Positions 8,501 to 16,174 of a stretch of DNA of 32,769 nucleotides are shown piece by piece. The stretch lies in assembly GCA_030649735.1 (NCBI GenBank), contig JAUSFL010000021.1, positions 1-32,769 of the forward strand, written 5' to 3'. Source of the stretch: Candidatus Iainarchaeum sp. Its GTDB lineage: Archaea > Iainarchaeota > Iainarchaeia > Iainarchaeales > UBA10191. The notes under the pieces were generated by a model that was not told the origin of the DNA, ran no database searches, and saw only the letters and a list, made by a program, of their open reading frames with translations. The number at the start of each line of letters is the position of its first letter. Position 1 is the stretch's first letter. The position numbers and the translations under genes are program-made.

Positions 8501-10343
8501 CCAAAATCTTGACTTTCTTGTCAACCCTGAAGTATGCTGGAGTCGTGGTCTCTCCGGCAGCATTTGTTCTTGCAGTGAATTTTGCATTAACGTCAAAAGT
8601 GTCAGCGCTTATTGACTCATAAAAGAAAACATTAGCGTCGCTTACTGGAACGCCTGCCTTGTCAACGACCTTGACTTTCAAGTTTGCGATTCCCAGGCTT
8701 AAAGTCACATTCAAGTCCAAAACTTGGCCAAGCTCCAGCCCGTCAGGGCCTGCAAGCCCGTTGGCGTCAACAGACTGGCTGTTTAAAGTGTAAGTTTTTT
8801 CAGCGTACGCAATGTAATCGCCGCTTTCAAAATTCTCGTTCCCAAAATTAGTGAACCCTTTGTCGTCAGTCCTGCTGATCCATGGAACAAACATTCCGCC
8901 ATCTGCTGAAGTGTTGTACAATTTTACCAACGCGTCTGAAACAAGCCCTTGCGTGCCGTTTCTTTCAACCTCGCTTTTAACAAAAACATGGATGTTTCCA
9001 TAATTTCTTGGAGTTTCTGTCGCCTTGAAAAGCAGGACTCTTGTAAAATTCGCGTCAGTAGGGCTTCTTGGCAAAACCTGCAGTGTTTTTGAAACAAAGC
9101 CGGCCAGGCTAATCCGTGCGTAGTATAATTTTCCATTCCTTGCGCCGCCAATAACCACTTTTCCCTCTTCATTTGTTATCATTGGGGAAGCCTGAAATGA
9201 GCCTGCCAGCGAATAATAAACTGAAGCGCCTGAAAGAGGCAATAGATTGTTCGCGTCCAAAACCTGGATTTTCAGGTTTTTTTCATCAGATGGCGGAATT
9301 CTGGAAAGCAAAATAGTGGCTTCCGCGGTTTTTCCGACTTCAACCGCAATCAATGAAGTTTCGTTCGAGTCAAAAGCCCTATTAATGTCGTCAGCAGCTG
9401 AAACAAAGTAGTTTCCCGGAGTTTCTTCAAAAACAAAGCTTCCAGCCTCGTCAGTCCTTCCAGTCTGCTTTGGAGTTGTCCTGTCATTCTTATATAGTGT
9501 GAGCGCAAAATTTCCAAGCAATGCATTGGTTGCCTTGTCCCTTACAAAAACCTTGAGTTTTCCTTTCTGCGGAGGTTCTGGATTCATGTCAAAAAAAGTC
9601 AAGTCATCAACCAGCGGCTTTGTCACTGGCAAATAACCCAGGATTTCAACGCTTGCTTCAATGGCTCCACAGCCATTAAGCTCTGTTGGAGTCACGACAA
9701 TGTCTGTGGTGCTTAAAGCGTCCTTGGTTTTTGAAAGAATGGATTTTCCGCTAGAGCAGGAAAAGCTTGCTTCGATTTTTTGATTGTCAATTCTTGGCTT
9801 TCTTGGAAGCGAGGCATCTCTCACAATGATTTTCTTTTCAGCAAGGGGCAAAATAACCTGTTTTTTTTCAAGCTTTAATATTATAGTGCTTGTGTCAATC
9901 GTGATTTTTTCAGGGCTTGGGCTTTTGTAATCCAAAAAGCCTTCCTTTTTGACAAAAAACGCAAAATTCAGGTTTCCTGAAAGCTTTTCAATAGTGAAAG
10001 TTCCGTCAGGGCCAGTAACTGAATTGCCTGAAAGCATTGCCGCAGCGCCTTCAATGCCATAATTATAATCCACCCTGACTCCAGAAACAGGGTTTTTTGA
10101 GGAAAGCTCCAGCACTTTCACGGTTATTGAATACTGCGGCGATGAAAAGAACAAAAGCCAGAAAATTCCCAAAAACAAAAGCAAAATCACAAGGCAAAAG
10201 ACTGCAAAGCTTGGAATGACTTCATCAATCGGGTCAATTACCTTGTATATTGGAACGCCTTTGGCCTCAATCCAGTCCAAGGCAGAATAATACCTGTCTT
10301 CCAAGGAATAATAAAAGTCCTTCAAAGCCCCGACAAAGTCCAT
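5529..10343 (-). CDS. Giant membrane-anchored surface protein with repeated regulatory-like/Ig domains, 1604 aa
   Basis: Residues 1-42 are a probable cytoplasmic segment, rich in Tyr and Asp. Residues 44-66 are one strong transmembrane helix, so the following roughly 1540 residues should be extracellular. At least five carboxypeptidase-regulatory-like beta-sandwich modules can be read by eye, near residues 72-155, 260-345, 355-425, 448-520 and 552-630. Each shows a pattern like V-x-D-x-x-T-x-x-P-(L/V)-x-x-A-x-V followed by a T(D/N)-x-x-G-x-(F/V) turn. The C-terminal half is beta-rich with many Asn-x-Ser/Thr sequons and cysteine pairs but no named domain. It is the first gene of the surface operon, behind a good BRE/TATA. 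Adhesion or envelope structure is the likely role; no ligand can be inferred. Confidence 0.87.
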   Translation of the reverse strand: MDFVGALKDFYYSLEDRYYSALDWIEAKGVPIYKVIDPIDEVIPSFAVFCLVILLLFLGIFWLLFFSSPQYSITVKVLELSSKNPVSGVRVDYNYGIEGAAAMLSGNSVTGPDGTFTIEKLSGNLNFAFFVKKEGFLDYKSPSPEKITIDTSTIILKLEKKQVILPLAEKKIIVRDASLPRKPRIDNQKIEASFSCSSGKSILSKTKDALSTTDIVVTPTELNGCGAIEASVEILGYLPVTKPLVDDLTFFDMNPEPPQKGKLKVFVRDKATNALLGNFALTLYKNDRTTPKQTGRTDEAGSFVFEETPGNYFVSAADDINRAFDSNETSLIAVEVGKTAEATILLSRIPPSDEKNLKIQVLDANNLLPLSGASVYYSLAGSFQASPMITNEEGKVVIGGARNGKLYYARISLAGFVSKTLQVLPRSPTDANFTRVLLFKATETPRNYGNIHVFVKSEVERNGTQGLVSDALVKLYNTSADGGMFVPWISRTDDKGFTNFGNENFESGDYIAYAEKTYTLNSQSVDANGLAGPDGLELGQVLDLNVTLSLGIANLKVKVVDKAGVPVSDANVFFYESISADTFDVNAKFTARTNAAGETTTPAYFRVDKKVKILVTKGNFLPYTQIVSRLYRSDAAHPTLVNVVLQNPADNPEFNITLRRELFPEGCVIVSGDTKPAQIAVNQEKVYGLIFDIVVPESAGQSNVTAHFRSGLNSIPNATGLNMDIKSGLPPNYFPVLSANYPDQNGTVDGILYFAKQVNFSTGNLATGSTSICVNVRVKKLQNPSQPAAKIRLDFYYNAKSDSKNLQERSDYFTLGELFCRTDCPKFEYELAVCRASPSGDGTCEPDSTAYLTPKSNDAFDLNYNQNYNFLYKITNRSGRNLSSPPDIDANFTTDNQALDFGTPPEKTFAENIVPNSLGGLSVLANETSTPQLSVQIKGVSKTNTKLLLVLKPLDETMSDTNTFVYFDINASRYSVSVPAFLTASAANQQFQIIVSDAITGSRVQNASIKMKVADNPILNSFGDNDPNMPQPKTDSTGVASITLSNGYDTGKFLVVQVDQMPGYEASAIYNIQFSNVPGLLADELSCVQFIENSNPCSFDASKMCLDSKTGKTGTFKVKNNNCASSIILQLRNGFDAGNGERVRLSITPAANPTNPTISVGTIAVDASSSIITVSLDGRIPDGISGQFPIYPEIKYAANGAWKQGREFIVYADYPQYPNTCFAAGKTDFDLSTATDDENAVDNYCYISPNTDPNVPVFSISEDPKLLAFIGSLGDAAGIPVTFDWHIRADVLEYTKVPARTFAPGRYYFSVKAESATNNFETFDDYITAPLPTDPDPHIYERVTAVNEIKFKTYVSDDVNIALVTDPAIKIKFKDGTEKTINCITESVGIPPVTRCKMDKEVKNPCTQSDGRQVIAGSCTLGSFDLDLSGLSALDKNSIDTITAKIMNPHSDSYVYYDINGLIAQGSYVSEWNHFSIDFPNGSPQGQAIPGRQLQTTLGEMAYGIESIKNFPGSPYAGGAIMDVNFTVIASDPKVDTWIRGNDAGDKLYAFASYYGAARSLQIIGTAPNQAQRIPLTLHNVSWTGEGYSVLSVDDYVLKRNGRD

Positions 10344-10397
10344 TCAATTTCAACTCTAAAAAATGCCTGAATATTGCTTTAGAACAAGTATTTCCAG

Positions 10398-10416
10398 TTT
10401 TATAAACCTTTCGCGG
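10398..10416 (-). promoter_or_regulatory. BRE/TATA promoter of the surface-protein operon
   Basis: The minus strand reads CGCGAAAGG directly followed by TTTATAAAA. This is a near-consensus archaeal BRE plus TATA box, 55-63 nt upstream of the ATG at 10343. Transcription would start near 10373 and leave a leader of about 30 nt. Confidence 0.7.
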
Positions 10417-10438
10417 AAACAATGGGCGGAATTAAAGT

Positions 10439-11440
10439 TCACTCGCAGAATTCCTGAATGCTCTTTTGCCCCTTGCCGCACAATGGCGCGGCATTGATTC
10501 CAAGCTTCCTGTTCAAGTGCCTTGCGAACTCTTGCGAAAACCCGTGCATTGTAATCACTTTTTTCGCGCCTGACTCTTCCACGTAATGCATTAACTGCCG
10601 GAAGTCAGCGTGATCGCTTAATGGAAAAGTCTTGTTGAATTTTTTTCCATAAAAGCCCCAGCCAGTTGCAATTCCAGAAACCACTTTTTTTCCAAGCGAA
10701 ATCTGCAGCGCGTTAACCAAGTCCTTGCTTACAAGGCTTGGCGGGATTATTGCGACATTAAAGTCCTTCAAGTTTCCGTTCAATTTTTCAAAATCCCCGA
10801 TTTTGCACCCGTTGCTTTCGTAAATTTTGTTGAATTCAAAGACTTTCTCATGCACTGCAGGAACTTCATTCGAGAACTCGTTCACTATTTTTGAAAGCTC
10901 TTGCGCCTTTCCCAAAGCATAGCCTGAAAGCAGTGAAAACTTTCCAGAACGCGAGTTTTCTTCAACCCATTTTCCAATGTCTTCGTAAACCTCCTGCCTT
11001 TCAGGAAATTGAAAGCTTGGCTTTCCAAAAGTGGATTCAATAATCAAGACATCCGCCTTTTGCACTTCAGCCCTTGGAAGCAATAAAGAATCCTGCAATT
11101 GAAAGTCAGAAGTTACAACAACGCGCTTTTCGCCTTCCAAAACCACTTGCGAGCTTCCTAAAATATGCCCTGAATTCTCCAAGGAAATGTCAAAGCTTTC
11201 AAAAGAATGCTTTTCTGAAAAGCATTTTCCAATCAAGCAGTCCTCATTAAGCCGCCCATTAATCAACGCCTTGGTCTCCGGAGTCGCCAAAACCTTGCCA
11301 GAATACTCTTTTTTTGAAAAAAGGTGGTCTGAATGCGCGTGAGTAATGACTGCAAAATCAGCCTTTGGCGTCCTTGAAGAATCAATAACTATGGAACAGC
11401 CATTTGCAATAACCAGGCCGTTGTCGTCAAAAAATCGCAT
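10439..11440 (-). CDS. Metallo-beta-lactamase-fold hydrolase, putative exonuclease/RNA-processing type
   Basis: The protein has the zinc motif HAHSDH at residues 34-39, GHILGS with His92, SDF with Asp112, ESTFG at 135-139, PLSDHADF with His277, and a terminal TMHG with His299. This layout is seen in the YSH1/CPSF-related and DNA-ligase-associated exonuclease branch of the metallo-beta-lactamase superfamily. The middle region is shorter than a full beta-CASP domain, and total length (333) matches the small exonuclease-like members. All metal ligands appear present, so it should be active on a phosphodiester substrate. Whether that is DNA or RNA cannot be decided here. It diverges from the coiled-coil gene and may be leaderless, because a TATA-like box lies about 25 nt upstream of the ATG. 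Confidence 0.82.
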   Translation of the reverse strand: MRFFDDNGLVIANGCSIVIDSSRTPKADFAVITHAHSDHLFSKKEYSGKVLATPETKALINGRLNEDCLIGKCFSEKHSFESFDISLENSGHILGSSQVVLEGEKRVVVTSDFQLQDSLLLPRAEVQKADVLIIESTFGKPSFQFPERQEVYEDIGKWVEENSRSGKFSLLSGYALGKAQELSKIVNEFSNEVPAVHEKVFEFNKIYESNGCKIGDFEKLNGNLKDFNVAIIPPSLVSKDLVNALQISLGKKVVSGIATGWGFYGKKFNKTFPLSDHADFRQLMHYVEESGAKKVITMHGFSQEFARHLNRKLGINAAPLCGKGQKSIQEFCE

Positions 11441-11460
11441 GCTTTTCAGAAGGGAAACGA

Positions 11461-11472
11461 AAAATATAAATT
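11461..11472. promoter_or_regulatory. Shared TATA-like element between divergent genes
   Basis: AAAATATAAATT sits in the 67-nt gap. Rightward it is 37-47 nt before the ATG at 11508 and is preceded by ACGA. Leftward it reads as TTTATATTTT about 25 nt before the ATG at 11440, suggesting a leaderless message. A symmetrical element may serve both directions. Confidence 0.45.
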
Positions 11473-11507
11473 GGGTGGTTGCCTAAAATGCAGTAAAGAG
11501 TGAAATA

Positions 11508-12620
11508 ATGGCAGTTTTTGAAAGCTTGAATTCAATCTCCTCAAAAATCGAGGACTTTCACAATTCAATGAAGGAAAAAGAGTCATTAAAGCAGTCAAGG
11601 CAGTTCTTGGTCAAGGAACTTGAAGAATTCATTGGAAGAGCCGAAGAAATCCAAAAAATGCTTGCAGTAATTGACGCTAGCGCAAAAGCCGAAGGAAAAG
11701 ACATTAGTGTTGAAAAGCAAGAATTGGAATTCGAAAACCTTTCAGTGTTTTTGAAAAGAAACATGCAGTTCGAGAAAGAAAAGCTCTCGCGCACCAGCGC
11801 TTTTGACCAAATTACCGAAAATTCTGAAATTCCTGAAATTTACAACGCGATAGAGGAAAAAGCGAAAAAAGCGCTTTTGGGGCTGAACTACTTTGTTGAA
11901 AAAAACACTGTGGCATTGCAGACTGAAAAACTCCAGTTTTCCGGAAGCAAGCAAGGCCAGAACGTGCTTGCGCTCTTGAAAACCAAGGACTTGGAGCTTG
12001 AAGAATTGAAAAAAAAATACGGTTCTTTAATGGCCAAGGGCCTTTTGGCAAGGCTTGAGGAAGAAACAAGCGCTGACTTTGAGGAAACATTAAACCAGAC
12101 TGCGCGCAATCTGGAAGTTTCAAGCAGTGAAGTGCAAAAAATTTCCATTGAAAACCGCGGGATTGTCGAAAAAATACAAAAGAACCAGTCAGTGCTAGAG
12201 CAGAAAATCCGCGAGAATGACGAATTGCTTTCAAAATTCATGAGCAAAGGCCTTGAAACAATAACTGTCTTGAAGAAAGAGCGCGACGCAGCAAAAAAAT
12301 TCGCTTTAGACCTGGAGCATGAAACAACGACTTTAAGGCAAACTTACTCCAAAGAGCTTTTGGGGCTGCAAGAGCACAAAATGCAATTGCAAAAGCAATT
12401 GCAGGACGAGTTCGTGAAAAAAAACAAAGGCATTGAATTGGAGTTAAGGCAAAAGAGCGAGTACTTGGAGCATTTCAAAAAGCTCGTTGACGAGAAAGAG
12501 TCAGAGCTTCGCTCTTTGAAGGAAAAATTCGAGCACCACAAGGCAATACTGCAGCATTACACAGTCCATGACAAAATAAAAAAAAGGCAAGCTGGGCATT
12601 CAAGAAAAACAGGCAAGTAA
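11508..12620 (+). CDS. Cytoplasmic coiled-coil protein of unknown function, 370 aa
   Basis: The sequence is almost entirely charged helix with heptad spacing. It has no signal peptide, no membrane segment, and few Gly or Pro residues. Long coiled-coil runs cover roughly residues 25-75, 155-270 and 275-350. The C-terminus is basic (KKRQAGHSRKTGK), which may bind nucleic acid. The start ATG follows GAGTGAAATA, a weak GGTGA-type binding site. I find no Walker motif, so it is not an SMC/Rad50 ATPase. It diverges from the metallo-beta-lactamase gene and converges on the acidic-tail protein. A structural or scaffolding role is a guess. Confidence 0.8.
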   Translation: MAVFESLNSISSKIEDFHNSMKEKESLKQSRQFLVKELEEFIGRAEEIQKMLAVIDASAKAEGKDISVEKQELEFENLSVFLKRNMQFEKEKLSRTSAFDQITENSEIPEIYNAIEEKAKKALLGLNYFVEKNTVALQTEKLQFSGSKQGQNVLALLKTKDLELEELKKKYGSLMAKGLLARLEEETSADFEETLNQTARNLEVSSSEVQKISIENRGIVEKIQKNQSVLEQKIRENDELLSKFMSKGLETITVLKKERDAAKKFALDLEHETTTLRQTYSKELLGLQEHKMQLQKQLQDEFVKKNKGIELELRQKSEYLEHFKKLVDEKESELRSLKEKFEHHKAILQHYTVHDKIKKRQAGHSRKTGK

Positions 12621-12656
12621 AATTAGCCCGGCTGTTTTTGCAAAAATTATGAGAAA

Positions 12657-13172
12657 CTATTTTCTTGACTTTTTTCTGACCGGCTCTTCTTCCTCTTCAC
12701 CGCTGTCTTCTTCAGAATCGTCTTCGTCAGAGCCTTCGTCGCCTTCGGATTCTTCAGGGCTTGGCCTGAATGCCTCTTGGTCAAAAAGCATTCCAGAAAT
12801 GACTGCCTTCCATTTTTCAACAAACGCGGCCTTGACTGCCTCAATGTCTTCTTCAGTCAACGCGTCCTCCAATCCTAAAGGCTCAACCGCCTTCAAGACC
12901 CTGCATCCCTTGTGTTCAAGCTCAAAGTCCACAAGCTTTTCAAGCAAGAGCTTAATCCTGAAGTCTTTTTCAAAGTCTTCCTCATTGTACAAGTGCATTG
13001 CAAAAATCAAGTCGAATTTTTCAACCTCAAGGCATTTTGCAGGAATGTCAAGCATTGAAGGCACAAAGAATTCCTTGACTTCCAAGTCTTTCATCTCGTC
13101 CTCCAAAGCCGCAGTCAAGTCAGGAAACAAATCCAATTCCTGCTCCGAGTCGGCAATCAAAGCGATTTTCAT
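12657..13172 (-). CDS. Divergent riboflavin/lumazine-synthase-like protein with acidic tail
   Basis: Residues 1-135 resemble the archaeal riboflavin synthase (RibC)/lumazine synthase fold: an N-terminal beta strand KIALIAD, then FFVPSMLDIPAKC at 36-47 in the place of the family's VPGIKDLPVAC. A strand FDLIFAM with an acidic loop (NEED) follows, then two helices ending in ISGMLF at 125-130, where the family has IMMLF. The usual catalytic-site residues are not well conserved, so it may be a non-enzymatic relative. From about 137 the protein becomes a Glu/Asp/Ser tail of about 25 residues ending in a basic RKKSRK. Typical family length is about 150. No other riboflavin gene is nearby. The fold assignment is from remembered family sequence and is tentative. 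Confidence 0.5.
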   Translation of the reverse strand: MKIALIADSEQELDLFPDLTAALEDEMKDLEVKEFFVPSMLDIPAKCLEVEKFDLIFAMHLYNEEDFEKDFRIKLLLEKLVDFELEHKGCRVLKAVEPLGLEDALTEEDIEAVKAAFVEKWKAVISGMLFDQEAFRPSPEESEGDEGSDEDDSEEDSGEEEEEPVRKKSRK

Positions 13173-13226
13173 AAATTATGAACGCTTCCTCAGAATAAAA
13201 ACATAATGCAGGCATTTCCACTAACA

Positions 13227-13236
13227 TTTTTAAATA
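13227..13236 (+). promoter_or_regulatory. TATA box of the Ig-like membrane protein gene
   Basis: TTTTTAAATA lies 43-52 nt upstream of the ATG at 13279, predicting a leader of about 20-25 nt. Confidence 0.45.
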
Positions 13237-13278
13237 ACAAAAACCTTCACTAATTAAAAAACGCAAAAGTGACTATTG

Positions 13279-14778
13279 ATGGGTGATTCAGACTTCAACA
13301 AGCCAGTTTACTCTGGAGAAATGTTCGAGGAAAAAAAGCCCTCTCCATTAGAGGCAGTCAAGCCTTATTTTGGAAAAATAATTCTTGCAATAATATTGAT
13401 TGCAATAGCTTACGGCGCTTACTGGTTTTTTGTCGGAAGCTACCAGAACGTGCAAGTCAATATTTCCGGAATGGACAAGCTTGCGGTTTCAGGAATTTCC
13501 GGAAGCATTAGCCAAAACGGGAAGGAAATTCAAAAAATAACAAAAGCCAGCCAGTCATTAAGCCTTAAGGAAGGAACCTACGACATTGAAGTATTTGCAG
13601 ACGGTTTCAAGCAATACTCTGACACTATAATAGTAGATTCAAAAAAACAGCCAGTCAAAATACAGCTTGAGAAAGACATTGACGTCAAAATAGACAGGAT
13701 TGAATTGAAACTCAATGACTCCCAAGGCAAAATTTTTGCAGGAAAAGACAATCTTGCAACAATCTACCTTTCCAACTCGGGAAGCAGCGACATTGATGTT
13801 GAAATAGCGAAAGACTCTCCAGAAGACGCAAAACTCACTGTAATTCCAGACAATGCGCTAATAAGAGTGCCTAAAGGCTCGCAGAATGTTTCTGCCGGAT
13901 TGAAAATAGTTGTTTCAACAGGGTATAAAGTAACTGACAGGACTAATGGCGACTCGATTGAATTAAAGCTCAGGGTTAAAGGCGTGCAGAGCAATCCAGC
14001 AGTCAGGCCACTGTCCATTGTTCCAAAAATGACCATTATAGTAAGCCCCACTACATTAAAGTTTGGCACAGTCAAAGCCAATGGAAGCCCCTCCTCGCCA
14101 GCAAAGGAAATTTCAATCCAAAACCGCGAATCATTCGACCTTCAAGGAAAAATAGAATTTAGCGTAACAATCGAGAATGCCGGCGAAAATCCAAAAAGCG
14201 AAGTTCAAAAATGGTTTGATTTCTATCCGGAGATTACTGAATTGAAGAAAAGCAGCACTGCAAAAGAAAATGTCACAATAACAATTCCGCCGTCAACAGT
14301 GAACTTTCCGACAGGAAGCAAGACTCTTCCAGTGCTTGGAACAATAACACTGGCAAGCGAGTCCTGGAATGAAACAATAAAATTTGACATGATAGTCTCA
14401 CAAATCAACACTTCCATTAAAGTCCCGACAATAAGCCAGTCATCATTCAGCATGGCTGGAGACGACATTAAGACAACATTGCTCACCATTGAAAACAATT
14501 CTGAAGTTCCATTGACTAAAGTAAAAGTCAATGTGCCAGGGTCCTGCCTGAACACTTACTTAACCAGCGAAGACATTCTTGAAATTGATGAACTCTCAAA
14601 CATTGCCCCGCAAAGCAAGAAAATAATAACATTCAAAGTCCATATTCCAGCAGACGCCGCAATAGGCGATCCAAAAAACTGCGTCATTACAGTGAGCTAT
14701 GATGATCCATTGAATCCCGGGGGAGACCAAATACTAATAGACAATATAACGCCGATAAAAATCACAAGGACAAGCTGA
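13279..14778 (+). CDS. Membrane-anchored PEGA/Ig-like surface protein
   Basis: I place the start at the ATG at 13279; the TTG immediately before it would add one residue. Residues 1-32 are probably cytoplasmic, 33-53 form a transmembrane helix, and the rest should be outside. Residues 57-130 resemble a PEGA module (LKEGTYDIEVFADGF). At least three beta-sandwich modules of the NEW3/CARDB kind follow, recognisable by N-x-(G/S)-x-x-(D/P)-(I/L) turns such as LSNSGSSDIDV and ENNSEVPLTKV. The architecture is the same as the giant protein at 5529-10343: a short inside tail, one helix, then extracellular Ig-like domains. The two may belong to one surface layer or complex, which is an inference. Confidence 0.82.
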   Translation: MGDSDFNKPVYSGEMFEEKKPSPLEAVKPYFGKIILAIILIAIAYGAYWFFVGSYQNVQVNISGMDKLAVSGISGSISQNGKEIQKITKASQSLSLKEGTYDIEVFADGFKQYSDTIIVDSKKQPVKIQLEKDIDVKIDRIELKLNDSQGKIFAGKDNLATIYLSNSGSSDIDVEIAKDSPEDAKLTVIPDNALIRVPKGSQNVSAGLKIVVSTGYKVTDRTNGDSIELKLRVKGVQSNPAVRPLSIVPKMTIIVSPTTLKFGTVKANGSPSSPAKEISIQNRESFDLQGKIEFSVTIENAGENPKSEVQKWFDFYPEITELKKSSTAKENVTITIPPSTVNFPTGSKTLPVLGTITLASESWNETIKFDMIVSQINTSIKVPTISQSSFSMAGDDIKTTLLTIENNSEVPLTKVKVNVPGSCLNTYLTSEDILEIDELSNIAPQSKKIITFKVHIPADAAIGDPKNCVITVSYDDPLNPGGDQILIDNITPIKITRTS

Positions 14779-14784
14779 ATTTAT

Positions 14785-14834
14785 GCGCTGCTGAAAGCAG
14801 CGCGACGTTCTTTGGCGCTGCCCATGAAAGGGCA
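14785..14834. repeat. Hairpin cluster with alternative pairings downstream of tRNA-Arg
   Basis: GCGCTGCT (14785-14792) and AGCAGCGC (14796-14803) form a perfect 8-bp stem with a GAA loop. TGCCC/GGGCA (14819-14823 and 14830-14834) forms a second stem. The segment GCAGCGC can instead pair with GCGCTGC near 14815-14821, so two foldings exclude each other. The cluster lies between the stop of the plus-strand surface gene and the 3' end of the minus-strand tRNA, and could act on either transcript end. Confidence 0.55.
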
Positions 14835-14837
14835 TAG

Positions 14838-14912
14838 CGGGCCCGGAGGGATTTGAACCCTCAACCTCTTCCTTAGGAGGGAAGTGCCATATCCAGGTTA
14901 GGCTACGGACCC
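14838..14912 (-). tRNA. tRNA-Arg (anticodon CCU)
   Basis: The minus strand folds as a cloverleaf. GGGTCCG pairs with CGGGCCC in the acceptor stem, with one U-G pair. The anticodon arm is CTTCC-CTCCTAA-GGAAG with anticodon CCT, and the T arm is GAGGG-TTCAAAT-CCCTC. The discriminator base is G and CCA is not encoded. No intron is seen. It starts 25 nt after the stop of the kinase-like gene on the same strand and may be transcribed with it. Confidence 0.93.
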
Positions 14913-14937
14913 TTGTTACAATCAATTAAGGATAATA

Positions 14938-15498
14938 CTACAAAATAATTAAAACCAATCCTGCAGCCAATGGAACAGTGAAATTGTCGTCAAAAGGCAG
15001 GTATTCTGCAAGCATTCCGGCCAAGGCAGCCAAAAACGCAAGCACTGGGTGAAACAAGAAAGCCAGCGGAATTGAAGCGGCAATGATTCCCGCAATTGTT
15101 CCCTCTAAAGTCCGCTTGCCGAAAATTTTGGTTTTGCCGAATTTTTTTCCAACAATTGCGGAAAAAGAATCGCCAAAAACCAGGACAATCAACGCGCCAA
15201 GCACAATAGCCCTTCCTTGAAGCACAAAAACAATGATTGTGACAATTACTGCCAGTACAAAAACCAATGCAGCCTTTCCAGGCATGCTTTGCTCGCTTTC
15301 CCGCTCAACATGCTTTACTGCCTTGTGCAATAAAGGGATTGAAATTCCTTCAGAAATCAAAAGCGACAAAATAACTCCAAAAACCAACAGTGCAATTGCA
15401 GTCATTAAAGAAGCTGCAATTCCAAAAAGCAAAATTTCTGCAATGAAAAAGATTCCAAAAGCCAAATGCATTAATTGCCTTGAAAATTCCTTGTTCAA
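14938..15498 (-). CDS. Diacylglycerol/polyprenol kinase family membrane protein
   Basis: This is a polytopic membrane protein of 186 residues with about six hydrophobic segments. The diagnostic region is residues 109-137: GDSFSAIVGKKFGK followed by KRTLEGTIAG. It matches the CTP-using DGK1/SEC59/VTE5 family that phosphorylates diacylglycerol, dolichol or phytol, a fold related to CDP-diglyceride synthases. In an archaeon a polyprenol or isoprenoid alcohol is a reasonable substrate, for lipid salvage or for the glycan carrier used in N-glycosylation. The many sequons in the surface proteins make a glycan-carrier role attractive but unproven. The start lies one nucleotide after the fibrillarin stop, so it is the last protein gene of that operon. 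Confidence 0.82.
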   Translation of the reverse strand: MNKEFSRQLMHLAFGIFFIAEILLFGIAASLMTAIALLVFGVILSLLISEGISIPLLHKAVKHVERESEQSMPGKAALVFVLAVIVTIIVFVLQGRAIVLGALIVLVFGDSFSAIVGKKFGKTKIFGKRTLEGTIAGIIAASIPLAFLFHPVLAFLAALAGMLAEYLPFDDNFTVPLAAGLVLIIL

Positions 15499-15499
15499 T

Positions 15500-16168
15500 T
15501 CAAGCGCCCTTCTTTTTCCTGCACAAAATCAACGCGTGGTCTGTTTCAAAAGGCTCCAGGCGCACTGTCTGCAAAATTTCAAAGTTTTTCTTAAGCTTGC
15601 TTGCTTCACTAGCGAAAATAATTGAAGCCTGCTCTGAAGCGCTAATGCTCCTTGCTTTCACTGAAAGCAATCCAAAACCTTGCTCTTTTAGGAATTGCGC
15701 GTTTTTCAGGAAAATTTCCGCCTGGTTTTTCTGGCTCACGTCCTGGAACAGCACGTCAAAACTCAATTGCCTGATTTCTTCAGGATAATTTTCAACTTGC
15801 AAAGCGTCAGCAAGCAATGGAACAATATTGGCGCGTTTTTCGCACAATTGCACAAACCTTCTCATTGAAACAGCGCTCAAGTCAACGCCGACCAAAAGCC
15901 CTTCGTTTTCAATGATGTCTGAAATGTGCGAGACAGTAGTCCCTTCGGCAGCGCCCAAATACAATACTTTCGAGCCCTTCTTTATTGGAAGTTCTTTCAA
16001 GCCATTCTTAAGGCCTGCTCCGAGCTTTGAGCGAAAAGCGTCCCACCGCCTGAATTCAATCCTGCTTTCAAAAACCAGCTTTTCGCCGTAAACTTTTTCT
16101 CCAGGCAGCAAGTTTTTCGTGTAAATGAATTGCCCGTCAGAGAAAACATTCTCGAAAATTTCCCGCAT
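15500..16168 (-). CDS. flpA: Fibrillarin-like rRNA/tRNA 2'-O-methyltransferase
   Basis: This is the catalytic subunit of the box C/D RNP, which methylates the 2'-OH of RNA using SAM and a guide RNA. Visible family signatures are YGEK at 27-30, EFRRWDAFRSKLG at 38-50, the SAM loop LYLGAAEGTTVSH at 69-81, VGVDLS at 93-98, FQDVSQKNQAEI at 141-152 and SVKARSI at 169-175. Length (222) is normal for archaeal members. A GTGAT ribosome binding site precedes the ATG. Nop5, its obligate partner, is in the same operon, with two acetyltransferase genes between them. Confidence 0.96.
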   Translation of the reverse strand: MREIFENVFSDGQFIYTKNLLPGEKVYGEKLVFESRIEFRRWDAFRSKLGAGLKNGLKELPIKKGSKVLYLGAAEGTTVSHISDIIENEGLLVGVDLSAVSMRRFVQLCEKRANIVPLLADALQVENYPEEIRQLSFDVLFQDVSQKNQAEIFLKNAQFLKEQGFGLLSVKARSISASEQASIIFASEASKLKKNFEILQTVRLEPFETDHALILCRKKKGA

Positions 16169-16174
16169 GAAAAA

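Noticed and set aside
12649-13206. A Ser-rich 185-codon plus-strand frame
   Set aside because: It mirrors the Glu/Asp-rich minus-strand gene; Ser runs are the expected complement of acidic codons. No ribosome binding site was seen.
14838-14912. Integrated element at tRNA-Arg
   Set aside because: No integrase, direct repeat of the tRNA end, or atypical gene block is next to it.
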